A DNA stretch of 64,000 nucleotides from MED-G116 sp038107835 (GTDB taxonomy: Bacteria; Pseudomonadota; Alphaproteobacteria; Puniceispirillales; Puniceispirillaceae): the NCBI GenBank assembly GCA_038107835.1, contig JAYNHH010000005.1, positions 40,129 to 104,128 on the forward strand, written 5' to 3'. Below, in pieces: positions 8,313 through 16,839 of this stretch (positions within the stretch are counted from its first letter, which is position 1; each line of letters starts with the position of its first letter). The position numbers and the translations under genes are program-made. Under the pieces are notes generated by a model, which searched no databases, was not told where the DNA came from, and saw only the letters and a list, made by a program, of their open reading frames with translations.

Positions 8313-9085
8313 CAGGCGGTGGGGCGCAGCAGATCAGATTGCTGGTTCTGGCGGGAACGCGGGAAGCGCGGCATGTCGTGTCAGAGCTGTCTCGGGATCG
8401 AAGATTCGATTTGATAGCCTCGCTGGCTGGTGCAACTCCGTCGCCTTTGCCACTTGCGGCACCTGTTCATTCTGGTGGTTTTGGTGGGGCAGAGGGGTTG
8501 GCACAATTCTGCCGTGAGCGGTCGATAGACGCAATCATCGACGTCACCCACCCTTTTGCGCGCCACATCAGCCGTAACGCCGCCGCGGCCTCGCTTGCCG
8601 CAGAAATCCCCTGCCTTGCCTATAACCGGCCGCCTTGGCGGGCTGAAGCGGGTGATCAATGGCGCGAGTTTGACAGCTGGCAGGAAATGGTGGCGAACAT
8701 TCCCGCTGGAACGCGGGTGTTTCTGGCAGGGGGTACGGCGTCGATTGAGGTGTTTACCAAGCGTGATGACATTTTTCTGTGTGCCCGGGCGCTGAATGTT
8801 TCCGGGTATGAGAATACAGCCACCGCCCGGTTTTTGAACGCGATGCCAGACGCAGACCCGGACGCTGAGATGGCTTTGTTCACTGAGTACGGAATAGAGC
8901 TGCTTTGCTGCAAGAATGCTGGTGGTGATGCCAGTGTGGCAAAAATCAGGGCAGCCCGATCATTGGGAATTCCCATCTGGTTCCTGGCGCGTGCCACGGC
9001 ACAAAAAGACGTGCCAAATGTCGATTTTCATGACAGTGTGAACAGCCTGTTACAAGCGATTTTGAAGCTGGGAGCAGCGCAATAG
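8309..9085 (+). CDS. cobK: Precorrin-6A reductase (CobK/CbiJ)
   Basis: 258 aa, usual length. Motifs visible: LLVLAGTREAR at the N-terminus, IIDVTHPFARHIS near residues 75-87, and AARSLGIPIWFLAR near the C-terminus. It reduces the C-18/C-19 bond of the macrocycle with NADPH. It overlaps cbiD by 4 nt and ends the corrin block; 50 nt separate it from the thiolase gene. Confidence 0.92.
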   Translation: MTGGGAQQIRLLVLAGTREARHVVSELSRDRRFDLIASLAGATPSPLPLAAPVHSGGFGGAEGLAQFCRERSIDAIIDVTHPFARHISRNAAAASLAAEIPCLAYNRPPWRAEAGDQWREFDSWQEMVANIPAGTRVFLAGGTASIEVFTKRDDIFLCARALNVSGYENTATARFLNAMPDADPDAEMALFTEYGIELLCCKNAGGDASVAKIRAARSLGIPIWFLARATAQKDVPNVDFHDSVNSLLQAILKLGAAQ

Positions 9086-9135
9086 CGCAGGCGGCTTTCG
9101 GCGTTTGTGTTTATGTCATCTCTGAAGGGGAAAAA

Positions 9136-10314
9136 ATGTCAGATTCAGTTGTCATTCTGGGCGGCAAACGCTCCGCCATTGGTAAATTTTCCGGCTCGCT
9201 TGCCGGTGTCGCGCCCACCTCACTGGGCAGCATCGTCACCAAAGCAGCGCTCGATAGTGTTGGTGTAGCGCCTGACATGGTTGATCACGCGGTTTATGGA
9301 AATGTCCTGCATAGCGAGGCGCGCGACGTCTATATCGCCCGCGTCGTTGCGCTTGAGGCCGGTTTGCCGACGCATGCACCGGCACTGACGGTGAACAGGC
9401 TGTGCGGATCTGGTCTGCAGGCGATCGTCTCGGCTGTTCAGCTGATCCAGCTTGGCGATGCAAAGATTGCCATTGGTGGCGGCGTTGAATCGATGTCGCG
9501 TGCCGGGCATCTGCTGCCGCAGCTTCGCTTTGGTGCCAAAATGGGAGATGCAATGGCTGTGGATATGATGCTGGCGGCGCTGCATGATCCGTTTGGTCAC
9601 GGGCATATGGGCATAACGGCAGAAAATGTTGCCAGTAAATTTGACGTCTCACGCGAGGATCAGGATGCGTTTGCACAGACAAGTCAGGACCGCGCCGCGC
9701 ACGCCATCGCCGAGGGGCGCTTTGTCGACCAGATTGTCGGTATAGATGTAGGGCGCGGAAAATCGGCCCGGCATTTCGACACCGATGAACACCCACGGAC
9801 AACAAGTCGCGACGATCTGGCTGGATTGCGCGCGGCGTTCAAGGAAGACGGCAGTGTCACCGCAGGTAATGCCAGCGGCATCAATGATGGTGCCGCGGCT
9901 GTTGTGCTGGCCAGCGAGAGCGCGGCGGCAGAACATGGTCTGAAGCCAATGGCACGAGTGCTGTCCTATGGCTTTGCGGCGGTTCCGCCAGAAATCATGG
10001 GGGTTGGGCCGGTTCCTGCCAGCAAAATGGCGCTTGACCGGGCCGGCATCTCCGTCGCCGACCTTGATGTCATTGAATCGAACGAAGCGTTTGCCGCCCA
10101 AGCCTGTTATGTCAGCCGTGAACTTGGTTTGGATCCTGCCAAAGTCAATCCAAATGGCGGAGCGATTGCCCTCGGGCATCCAGTGGGCGCAACTGGAGCC
10201 ATTCTGACACTGAAGCTGGTGCATGAGCTGCACCGCATTGGGGGGCGCTATGGGCTTGTCACCCTGTGTATCGGTGGCGGTCAGGGGATTTCAATGGTGG
10301 TTGAGGCTGTTTGA
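9136..10314 (+). CDS. Acetyl-CoA acetyltransferase / thiolase
   Basis: 392 aa thiolase II-type protein. The acylation nucleophile is Cys90 in NRLCGSG; the C-terminal active-site residues are His348 (GHPVGATG) and Cys378 (CIGGGQG). It condenses two acetyl-CoA or cleaves acetoacetyl-CoA (or a longer 3-ketoacyl-CoA). A GAAGGGGAAAAA precedes the ATG. The neighbouring FadJ-like gene 19 nt downstream points to fatty-acid beta-oxidation rather than, or as well as, polyhydroxybutyrate synthesis; no phaB or phaC is nearby. Confidence 0.9.
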   Translation: MSDSVVILGGKRSAIGKFSGSLAGVAPTSLGSIVTKAALDSVGVAPDMVDHAVYGNVLHSEARDVYIARVVALEAGLPTHAPALTVNRLCGSGLQAIVSAVQLIQLGDAKIAIGGGVESMSRAGHLLPQLRFGAKMGDAMAVDMMLAALHDPFGHGHMGITAENVASKFDVSREDQDAFAQTSQDRAAHAIAEGRFVDQIVGIDVGRGKSARHFDTDEHPRTTSRDDLAGLRAAFKEDGSVTAGNASGINDGAAAVVLASESAAAEHGLKPMARVLSYGFAAVPPEIMGVGPVPASKMALDRAGISVADLDVIESNEAFAAQACYVSRELGLDPAKVNPNGGAIALGHPVGATGAILTLKLVHELHRIGGRYGLVTLCIGGGQGISMVVEAV

Positions 10315-10333
10315 TGCCTGAGGGGACTGTATC

Positions 10334-12256
10334 ATGACTGTCTATAAGCATTTTGCCCTGGATAATGATCAGGATGGTGTCGTCTGGCTGGCAATTGATG
10401 TTGCTGGAAAGTCGGTCAATGTCATGGCCGGCGAGGTGATGGAGGAACTGGCACAAATCACCGCTGAACTGACTGCCAGCCCACCTGCCGGTTTGGTGAT
10501 GTTTTCCAGAAAGCAACGTGGCTTTATCTTCGGTGCCGATATCAATGAGTTTGCCAGTTTTGTGGATGCAGCTGCGGTAACGGCACATATTGATGGTGTC
10601 CTGAACAGCTTTCAACAGATCGAGGATTTGCCCTGTGTGACAGTGATTTTGATTGATGGGATTTGCCTTGGTGGTGGCTACGAGATGGCATTGGCCTTTG
10701 ACTACATCATCGGCATTGATCATTCATCCTGTCAGGTTGGTTTCCCGGAGATAAATCTGGGATTGTTGCCGGGCTATGGTGGTTCGGGGCGCGCCTATGC
10801 CCGTATGGGTCTCGAGGCGGCGCTGAAGATGGTGCTGCATGGTAAGCCGGTGCGGGCAAAAGATGCACTGTCGATTGGTGCGCTGGATCATCTTGTTGTC
10901 AATCGAGAGGCGCTGGCCGATGCTGCCCGCACGGCAATTGCCGGCGGCATTGAGCGCACACCAGCTGCAAAATGCGCTGATCCAGAGGCATTGATCGCTG
11001 CCGAACGCGCTGGTGTTGCAGCCCGCACGCGTCCGGAAAACACCCCGGCCCCCTTTGCCATTCTGGATCATTATTCATTTAAAAATATGAATAAAGACAA
11101 TATTATTGAACGTGAAACGAAACTATTTTCTGAATTGATGATGACGCCACCCTCAATCGGGTTTAGGCGCGTTTTCCAACTGAATGACATGGTCAAGAAA
11201 GGCGGGCGTGGTGATCACAGGGTCAGTCATATCCATGTGATTGGCGCTGGTGTTATGGGGGGTGATATTGCCGCTGTCGCTGCGATGAATGGATTTCATG
11301 TTACCCTGCAGGATATGAATGCGGCCGCTATTGACGGGGCGGTTGATCGGGCACGGACCCTTTATGAGCGCCGGCTGAAAACGCCCGAGAAGGTAGACGC
11401 GACAATGGATAGGTTGGTCACTGACCCGGACGGTGAGGGGTTGGCAGCCGCAGATTTGCTGATTGAGGCTGTCGCTGAGGTGCCTGCGGTTAAAAAGGCG
11501 GTATTTGCTGATGCTGAAAAGCGCATGAAGCCGGGGAGCATCATGGCGACCAACACCTCGGCTATTCCGCTGGAAGATATTGCCGCGGCGCTTGACGACC
11601 CATCGCGGCTGATCGGCATGCATTTCTTCAACCCGGTGCCGGTGTTGCCGCTCGTCGAGATCATCTATACCGCGGCCAGCAACGCAGATTTTGTTGACCG
11701 CGCAATGTTTGTCGGTGGCGCGCTGAAAAAACAGCCGATCCGGTGCAAGTCATCGCCGGGCTTTCTCGTCAACAGGGCACTGCTACCCTATGTTTTCAAG
11801 GCCATCGACGCTGTCATTGATGGCGCGAGTGCCGATATGCTCGATCAGGCTCTGGTGCGCTTTGGCATGCCGATGGGTCCGGTTGAGCTGGCCGATCAGG
11901 TGGGGCTTGATGTCTGCCATGATGCCGGCGTTGTTCTGGGCATTTCTGAAAAATCGCGAAACCATCTGAAGGCGATGATCGAGGCGGGAACGCTTGGTCG
12001 TAAATCGGGGTCCGGATTCTATGAGTGGGACGGCAAGAAAGCGTTGCGGGCACGCGGTGATTATGATGATGCCGCGATGGATGCGATCACGCTGGACCTG
12101 CTGGCACCTCTGGTTGCCGAATGTCGCGCGGCGGTTAAGGAAGCGGTTGTCGACTCGTCCGATATGGCGGATGCGGCCTGCCTGTTTGGCATCGGTTTTC
12201 CAGCCTATACCGGTGGGCCATTGTTCTGGCATGACAGGCGTGGCCAGGCGTCTTGA
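10334..12256 (+). CDS. FadJ-like enoyl-CoA hydratase / 3-hydroxyacyl-CoA dehydrogenase
   Basis: 640 aa bifunctional beta-oxidation enzyme. The N-terminal crotonase domain (~1-190) has the oxyanion loop GADINEF and both catalytic glutamates in context (GGGYEMAL, GFPEINLG). The dehydrogenase domain begins near residue 300 with a Rossmann motif (GAGVMGGDIA) and the catalytic-type His in GMHFFNPVP. The C-terminal domain has GFLVNR and FGMPMGPVELAD. The protein stops shortly after GFPAYTGGPLFW, roughly 60-80 residues short of typical FadJ/FadB. The stop is followed at once by an overlapping transporter gene, so the short end looks natural. It is paired with the thiolase upstream. Confidence 0.9.
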   Translation: MTVYKHFALDNDQDGVVWLAIDVAGKSVNVMAGEVMEELAQITAELTASPPAGLVMFSRKQRGFIFGADINEFASFVDAAAVTAHIDGVLNSFQQIEDLPCVTVILIDGICLGGGYEMALAFDYIIGIDHSSCQVGFPEINLGLLPGYGGSGRAYARMGLEAALKMVLHGKPVRAKDALSIGALDHLVVNREALADAARTAIAGGIERTPAAKCADPEALIAAERAGVAARTRPENTPAPFAILDHYSFKNMNKDNIIERETKLFSELMMTPPSIGFRRVFQLNDMVKKGGRGDHRVSHIHVIGAGVMGGDIAAVAAMNGFHVTLQDMNAAAIDGAVDRARTLYERRLKTPEKVDATMDRLVTDPDGEGLAAADLLIEAVAEVPAVKKAVFADAEKRMKPGSIMATNTSAIPLEDIAAALDDPSRLIGMHFFNPVPVLPLVEIIYTAASNADFVDRAMFVGGALKKQPIRCKSSPGFLVNRALLPYVFKAIDAVIDGASADMLDQALVRFGMPMGPVELADQVGLDVCHDAGVVLGISEKSRNHLKAMIEAGTLGRKSGSGFYEWDGKKALRARGDYDDAAMDAITLDLLAPLVAECRAAVKEAVVDSSDMADAACLFGIGFPAYTGGPLFWHDRRGQAS

Positions 12257-13170
12257 TTGAGCCGAAACCAGATGAGGTAAGGACCCACCAGGATAGACTT
12301 GTGATCAGATCCATCGGCTGGATGCTGGTCAGCTGTTTGATGTTTGCCACGGTGATGGCGTGTATCCGGTATTTCCTATCTGGTCTGCCGCCTGAACAGA
12401 CGGTGTTTCTGCGCTATCTGATCGGTGTCGGCCTGCTGGCACCGCTGGTGTTTGCACGCCTGCCTGAGCTGGCGACAACGCAGCATAAAGGCAAATTTAT
12501 TCTGCGATTTCTGATGCATGGTCTTGGTGTCTACACCTGGTTCTACGCGGTTTTGCGGCTGCCGCTTGCCGATGTAAACGCGCTGCTCAATCTGGGACCA
12601 ATCTATGCGACATTGGGGGCGGTTTTGCTGTTTGGTGAGCGGCTCAGGCTACGCCGGATTATGGCCATTTTGGTTTCATTCATGGGCGCTTTGGTCGTGA
12701 TCAAACCGGGATTTGCTGAATTCAACCTTGGTATATTGGCGATATTGGCGACAGCGCCGCTGTTTGCCTTTTCCGATCTGATCGCCAAGGAATTGAAAGC
12801 ACATCATGACGACAATCTGATCATTTTTTCCCTGTCACTCGGCATTTCGGCGCTGTTGCTGGTGCCGGCGCTCTATGTGTGGCTGCCAATGACCGGTTCT
12901 GAATGGTTTGGTGTCTGTGCGATTGCGGTTTGTGCAACGATTGGCCATGTGACACTGATGCGCGCCTTTCGGGGTCCGATGTGGGCGGCGCAGTCAGGCA
13001 AATATGTGCAGCTTGTCTTCGTTGTCGGTTATGGCATTGTGCTGTTTGGCGAAATACCAGCGCTGTCGACGCTGATTGGTGCGCTGGTCGTCTGTTCGGC
13101 CGTGACCTATCTAGCCATCCGGGAAAGCCAGCTGAAACGGGAAAAGCCACCCGTTCATCCAGCAGGGTAG
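12253..13170 (+). CDS. EamA/DMT-family membrane transporter
   Basis: 305 aa with about ten hydrophobic segments in two EamA halves (roughly 18-150 and 160-295). Features include FLRYLIGVGLLAPL, PLADVNALLNLGPIYATL and a basic C-terminal tail. Family members export amino acids, metabolites or drugs; the substrate is unknown here. The TTG at 12253 overlaps the fadJ stop. A GTG at 12301 preceded by AGGA is an alternative that would remove a hydrophilic 16-residue leader, and I cannot choose firmly between them. Confidence 0.85.
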   Translation: MIEPKPDEVRTHQDRLVIRSIGWMLVSCLMFATVMACIRYFLSGLPPEQTVFLRYLIGVGLLAPLVFARLPELATTQHKGKFILRFLMHGLGVYTWFYAVLRLPLADVNALLNLGPIYATLGAVLLFGERLRLRRIMAILVSFMGALVVIKPGFAEFNLGILAILATAPLFAFSDLIAKELKAHHDDNLIIFSLSLGISALLLVPALYVWLPMTGSEWFGVCAIAVCATIGHVTLMRAFRGPMWAAQSGKYVQLVFVVGYGIVLFGEIPALSTLIGALVVCSAVTYLAIRESQLKREKPPVHPAG

Positions 13171-13179
13171 GGATCAGAA

Positions 13180-13980
13180 ATGAACCAGCCAGTTGGCTTC
13201 GAGATGATGGTAAGCGCCCCGGTTCTTTTCTGGGCCATCGCACTTGCCGCCGTGTCCGCAGTCGCGATTTCCAAATCTGGATTCGGTGGGGCACTGGGGT
13301 CGCTGAGCGTTCCCATTCTGTTGTTTGTGCTGCCGCCAAAGGCGGCACTTGGCGTGATGCTGCCGCTGTTTCTATTAATTGATGTCTGGGTCGTCTATGT
13401 CTGGCGGCATATGCTGAACCGACGAATTCTGCTGATTATGTGCCTGTTTGGCCTATTGGGCCAGTTGGTTGGGTGGTTGCTGTTCGACTATCTGAGTGAT
13501 GCGCTGCTGACGAGCTTGATCGGCGGTATTGCGGTGATCACTGCGCTGAATTACCTGCGCCGGCGAATCTGGCCGGGCAGACACACCACTGCCGAAATCG
13601 CAGCCATTGTAACAAGACGCATCTGGCAGCGTGGGTTCCTGTGGTGTGGTCTGTCTGGTGTATCGAGTTTTGTCTCGCTGTCTGGTGGCATTCCAGCACA
13701 GGTGTTTCTGTTGCCACATGGTCTGGCAAGACAGGCTTTTGTGGGTACATTGTGCGTCTATTTTTTCGTGATCAATATTGCAAAAATCCCTTTCTATTTC
13801 GAAGTTGGCATATTTTCCGGTGAGACATTGGTGGTCTCGGCGCTGCTGGTTCCGGCAATCCCTGTCGGTGTTTTCATCGGCCGCTGGTTGAATGCCCGCA
13901 TGAATGATCGTATTTTCTACGACATCAGCCATGCCATTCTTCTGGTGATGGGTGGAAAATTGATTTTTGGGTTGCTGTGA
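13180..13980 (+). CDS. TauE/SafE (TSUP) family permease
   Basis: 266 aa, about eight membrane segments. The TSUP hallmark SKSGFGGALGSLSVPIL is near residues 31-47, and a second repeat-like GVSSFVSLSGGIPAQVFLLP lies near 160-180. The family exports sulfite or other small organosulfur and carboxylate anions across the inner membrane. No sulfur-metabolism gene is adjacent, so the substrate is open. It starts 9 nt after the EamA gene, so the two transporters are probably co-transcribed. Confidence 0.88.
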   Translation: MNQPVGFEMMVSAPVLFWAIALAAVSAVAISKSGFGGALGSLSVPILLFVLPPKAALGVMLPLFLLIDVWVVYVWRHMLNRRILLIMCLFGLLGQLVGWLLFDYLSDALLTSLIGGIAVITALNYLRRRIWPGRHTTAEIAAIVTRRIWQRGFLWCGLSGVSSFVSLSGGIPAQVFLLPHGLARQAFVGTLCVYFFVINIAKIPFYFEVGIFSGETLVVSALLVPAIPVGVFIGRWLNARMNDRIFYDISHAILLVMGGKLIFGLL

Positions 13981-14074
13981 AAATTGGCAGTTTCCACCAC
14001 CCATGATATTGCTACTTTCAGTCATGTGCTGGAGGAGTGCATGGCCCCATTAGGTGGAGTTCGAGGAGGCAGAG

Positions 14075-14278
14075 ATGGCAAGATGGCGGCATTTGGCAGT
14101 GGCTGTGGGTGTTGTTCCGGCACTGATCATTTACATCAGTGTGATGCTGTGGCTGTCGGCCTTTGTGACCGAGATACATGGGCTGATTGATTTTCTGTTT
14201 TTTGTCGTTGCCGGGCTTGCCTGGATTCCCGCGGCGTCGATCGTGGTGAAGTGGCTGGCAAGACATGAAGCCAAATAG
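14075..14278 (+). CDS. DUF2842 small membrane protein
   Basis: 67 aa with two membrane segments (about 5-28 and 38-58) and a basic C-terminus (VVKWLARHEAK). It resembles DUF2842, a short inner-membrane family characteristic of alphaproteobacteria with no assigned function. The ATG at 14075 was chosen because CGAGGAGG lies 5 nt upstream; an in-frame GTG at 14054 has weaker support. Confidence 0.72.
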   Translation: MARWRHLAVAVGVVPALIIYISVMLWLSAFVTEIHGLIDFLFFVVAGLAWIPAASIVVKWLARHEAK

Positions 14279-14289
14279 GACTCGGCGGC

Positions 14290-14772
14290 ATGACCGAACG
14301 CAGTGACTCTGGTGGTAAAGCTGACAGCAAACCCATGACCGAGCGGCCGCATGCCATGGCGCTGGAATTGGCGTCACGCCTGATGAACGAGCATGGGTTG
14401 GCGGGATGGCGGGTGAAACTCGATCATGCCCGCAGGCGGGCAGGACAATGTGATTTTACGGCACAGACCATTTCCCTGTCGCGGCATTATGTCCGTCATG
14501 CTGAAACCGACCATATCCGCGATACCATCTTGCATGAGATTGCCCATGCGTTGGTTGGACCAAAGCATGGTCATGATGCTGTCTGGCGCCAGAAAGCGCG
14601 TGAAATCGGCTGTACCGCCAACCGCTGCCACACGCTGAGCTTTTCTGCGGCAAAATGGATCATGCAATGCCCGAACGGCTGTTTTGCGGTTGAGCGCCAT
14701 CGCCGCAAAATAGGGCTTGTCTGTGCCAGTTGCAAAACGGCTGTAGAATTCGTTGGTGCGCAGGATGTTTGA
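14290..14772 (+). CDS. SprT-like zinc metalloprotease domain protein
   Basis: 160 aa. The zinc-protease motif HEIAH is at residues 82-86 in a SprT context (TILHEIAHALVGPKHGHDAVW), with a further His near 95. A C-terminal zinc-ribbon-like part has CPNGC and CASC. SprT/Spartan-type proteins cleave DNA-protein crosslinks in eukaryotes; bacterial members are little studied. The stop overlaps the start of the following oxygenase gene by 8 nt. The hydrophilic first ~20 residues are dispensable-looking, and an internal ATG at 14335 could also be used. Confidence 0.85.
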   Translation: MTERSDSGGKADSKPMTERPHAMALELASRLMNEHGLAGWRVKLDHARRRAGQCDFTAQTISLSRHYVRHAETDHIRDTILHEIAHALVGPKHGHDAVWRQKAREIGCTANRCHTLSFSAAKWIMQCPNGCFAVERHRRKIGLVCASCKTAVEFVGAQDV

Positions 14773-15397
14773 GCTAAATGAGCGAAGAATAAGGCAGCTG
14801 CGTCATGCACTGGCACGCCTGCAACGGCCAGATCGGCGTTGCGTCAGCCTCGCCTTCTTTACTGCAGATGAGGTCGCGCTGTTGCGGCAAACTGCGCTTG
14901 CCCAGGAATTTCGCAGGGCGCAGAATGAAATCAGGCATAAGAGCAGGACGGTATTTCAGGATTTTGATGTCTGTTTCCCAGCCCCGAGAACCGGAGCCTT
15001 TGATCAGGTCGCAACGCAGCTTGAGACAGGACTTTTCAGGGCGTCACTCGATTTACCAAACCCGCCTCTCTCTGAGGCTCTCAACCTCGCGGATTTCGCC
15101 ATTCAGCACTATCCTGTCGGAGCGCGCGGTATTGGCATTCACCGTGATGGCATGCGGTACCGGCAGATTGTTGTGATCATCACCCTGGATGGTACGTCTC
15201 GCCTGTTTACCTGCGCTTACAGGCAGGGCAGGGCAAAGCGCCGGATTGATGATCGTCCGGGGCGGCTGGTTCTGTTGTCTGCCGATGGGTTTGCCGGTCG
15301 TTCTGGCGAGGATGCCCGCCCCCTGCATGGTGTTGACAGGGTGATTGGCGGCCGGCTGTCGCTTGGCTTTCGGACAGCGCCGCACCCTGCCGGATAA
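14765..15397 (+). CDS. AlkB-like 2-oxoglutarate/Fe(II)-dependent oxygenase
   Basis: 210 aa from the ATG at 14765. The metal triad is visible as His126-x-Asp128 (GIHRDG) and His188 (PLHGV). A C-terminal Arg197-x-Ser-x-x-Phe-Arg203 resembles the RxNxTFR oxoglutarate-binding motif of AlkB, with the same Arg-to-Arg spacing. Such enzymes hydroxylate or demethylate DNA, RNA or protein; the target is unknown. Assignment to the AlkB branch is inference from this motif. The 8-nt overlap with the SprT-like gene means the two are almost certainly co-translated. In-frame TTG and GTG codons at 14753 and 14756 are alternative starts. Confidence 0.68.
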   Translation: MFELNERRIRQLRHALARLQRPDRRCVSLAFFTADEVALLRQTALAQEFRRAQNEIRHKSRTVFQDFDVCFPAPRTGAFDQVATQLETGLFRASLDLPNPPLSEALNLADFAIQHYPVGARGIGIHRDGMRYRQIVVIITLDGTSRLFTCAYRQGRAKRRIDDRPGRLVLLSADGFAGRSGEDARPLHGVDRVIGGRLSLGFRTAPHPAG

Positions 15398-15575
15398 CTC
15401 CGTCACCAAGAAATATCTTGCCTTCAAATCTTGTTATTGGCACGATTTAAATCTGGAGCGTCCATTTGCTCCTTTCATGCAGTGCTGTGTTTTGTGATGG
15501 GCGCGATGGTTGTGCGTTCCAGCGGGAGATCGTTTGTGCATCACGCACGCAAAACCGTATGAAGGGAGATCAATC

Positions 15576-16193
15576 ATGCAAATCAGTGTTTCAGGCAAGA
15601 ATATGGATATGGGCAATGCGTTTCAGGAGCATGCCCAGACCTCGCTCAACGCCATTGTGGAAAAATATTTTCACAACGCTGTCAGCGGCCATGTGACACT
15701 GGAAAAGGCAGATTCCGGATTTACCGTAAAAACGCGCGTTGCCCTCTCGCGGCGCATGGAGCTCGAGGCGACGGGGCGGGCGGTTGACGCACATGCAGCA
15801 CTTGATGCAGCGATCGAGCATGCGGAAAAGAGACTCCGACGACACAAGAGGCGGCTGAAAAACCACCGCAATGCCATGACCAGCGCCGAGGAAAATGAGG
15901 TGATGCCCGCACCAATGACGGTCTATGCCTCTGCCGAGCAGGTGATGGCGTCTGAAGCCCTTGACGATGAGCAGGAAAATGACAACGACGCCAGCCTGCC
16001 GGTGGTTGCCGATCTGTCCTATGACATTGAGGTGCTGACGGTCGAGCAGGCGGTGATGCGGATCGAACTGAGCGGCGAGAATATGCTGATGTTCCGCAAT
16101 GCCAGCCATTTTGGCCTGAATGTCGTACACCGGCGAAGCGATGGATCCATCGGGTGGATTGATCCACGCGGCACCCGCCAACTTACAGCCTAG
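15576..16193 (+). CDS. hpf: Ribosome hibernation promoting factor, long form (HPF/RaiA)
   Basis: 205 aa. Residues 1-100 are the S30AE domain (MQISVSGKNMDMGNAF, then a basic helix KRLRRHKRRLKNH). An acidic linker follows, then a ~60-residue C-terminal domain (~140-200; SYDIEVLTVEQAVMRIEL, DGSIGWIDPR). Long-form HPF dimerises 70S ribosomes into inactive 100S particles in stationary phase. The ATG at 15576 follows GAAGGGAG; the open frame further upstream has no homology-like content. The 178 bases upstream hold no gene and a weak GGAGC/GCTCC hairpin (15455-15472). I found no convincing sigma-54 site. Confidence 0.93.
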   Translation: MQISVSGKNMDMGNAFQEHAQTSLNAIVEKYFHNAVSGHVTLEKADSGFTVKTRVALSRRMELEATGRAVDAHAALDAAIEHAEKRLRRHKRRLKNHRNAMTSAEENEVMPAPMTVYASAEQVMASEALDDEQENDNDASLPVVADLSYDIEVLTVEQAVMRIELSGENMLMFRNASHFGLNVVHRRSDGSIGWIDPRGTRQLTA

Positions 16194-16221
16194 ACAGGCA
16201 TCGGCAGATGGCCAAAACGCG

Positions 16222-16839
16222 CTAGCCGAAAGACACCATCTGCCAGGGGCCGCCAGCATCGGTGGCCCGGCCCGGTTCCATCAAACTGGTTTGCAGAACA
16301 GCGAAATTTGCCACTGCGACGCCGATTGCCTGTTGCGATGATATTCCGAGAATGTGACCAAGAACGGCGCTGATCACGCCAGCATGGGTGATGATGATCT
16401 GTGGGTTGGTTGCAGGTTGCGCCGCCCTGTCATCAAGCCAACCGGCAATGCGTTTGCATTGGGCGCTAAAACTCTCGCCGCCGGGTGGTTGCGTCTGTGG
16501 CATGATAAATGACCAATTGTGACGGGGGCCATCGGCAATTTCCGCCCAGACTTCGGCGACTGGTTGGTCATGCCAGTCACCAAAATCCATTTCAACAAGC
16601 CTGTCATCAAACGTCACCGATCCCGGAACAAGGTCAGGCATCAGCAGATCTGCTGTTTGGCGGGTTCTCAGCAAGGGTGAGACATGCCAGTCGGCATTTT
16701 GAGGCAGCCGGTTCTTCAGCGGTGCCAGATCAAAAGGCCCCTCCTTGATTGGTGGGTCGTGCGGCGGCAGATGTCCCTCGCGTTTGACCACCGGTGCGTG
16801 CCGAATGAAATAGAAGTCGGTTATTGCTGGATGCGTCAT
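16222..16839 (-). CDS. Histidine phosphatase family protein, possible alpha-ribazole phosphatase (CobC-like)
   Basis: 205 aa. The phosphohistidine motif is FIRHAPV near residue 12, in which the usual RHG reads RHA. An SPLLRTRQTA motif follows, with the acid/base region DFGDWHDQ and the C-terminal ITHAGVI. The gene overlaps cobS by 4 nt and ends the cobU-cobT-cobS run, which suggests removal of phosphate from alpha-ribazole phosphate or adenosylcobalamin 5'-phosphate. That substrate is inferred from context only. Confidence 0.8.
   Translation of the reverse strand: MTHPAITDFYFIRHAPVVKREGHLPPHDPPIKEGPFDLAPLKNRLPQNADWHVSPLLRTRQTADLLMPDLVPGSVTFDDRLVEMDFGDWHDQPVAEVWAEIADGPRHNWSFIMPQTQPPGGESFSAQCKRIAGWLDDRAAQPATNPQIIITHAGVISAVLGHILGISSQQAIGVAVANFAVLQTSLMEPGRATDAGGPWQMVSFG

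Noticed and set aside
14041..14190. Small ORF with GGAGGAG ahead of its ATG, upstream of and overlapping the DUF2842 gene
   Set aside because: Its translation (MAPLGGVRGG...) is low-complexity and lies in the shifted frame of the DUF2842 gene, which has its own strong ribosome binding site.
15436..15452. Sigma-54 site (TGGCAC) upstream of hpf
   Set aside because: TGGCAC is present, but the -12 TTGC element is missing at the right spacing.
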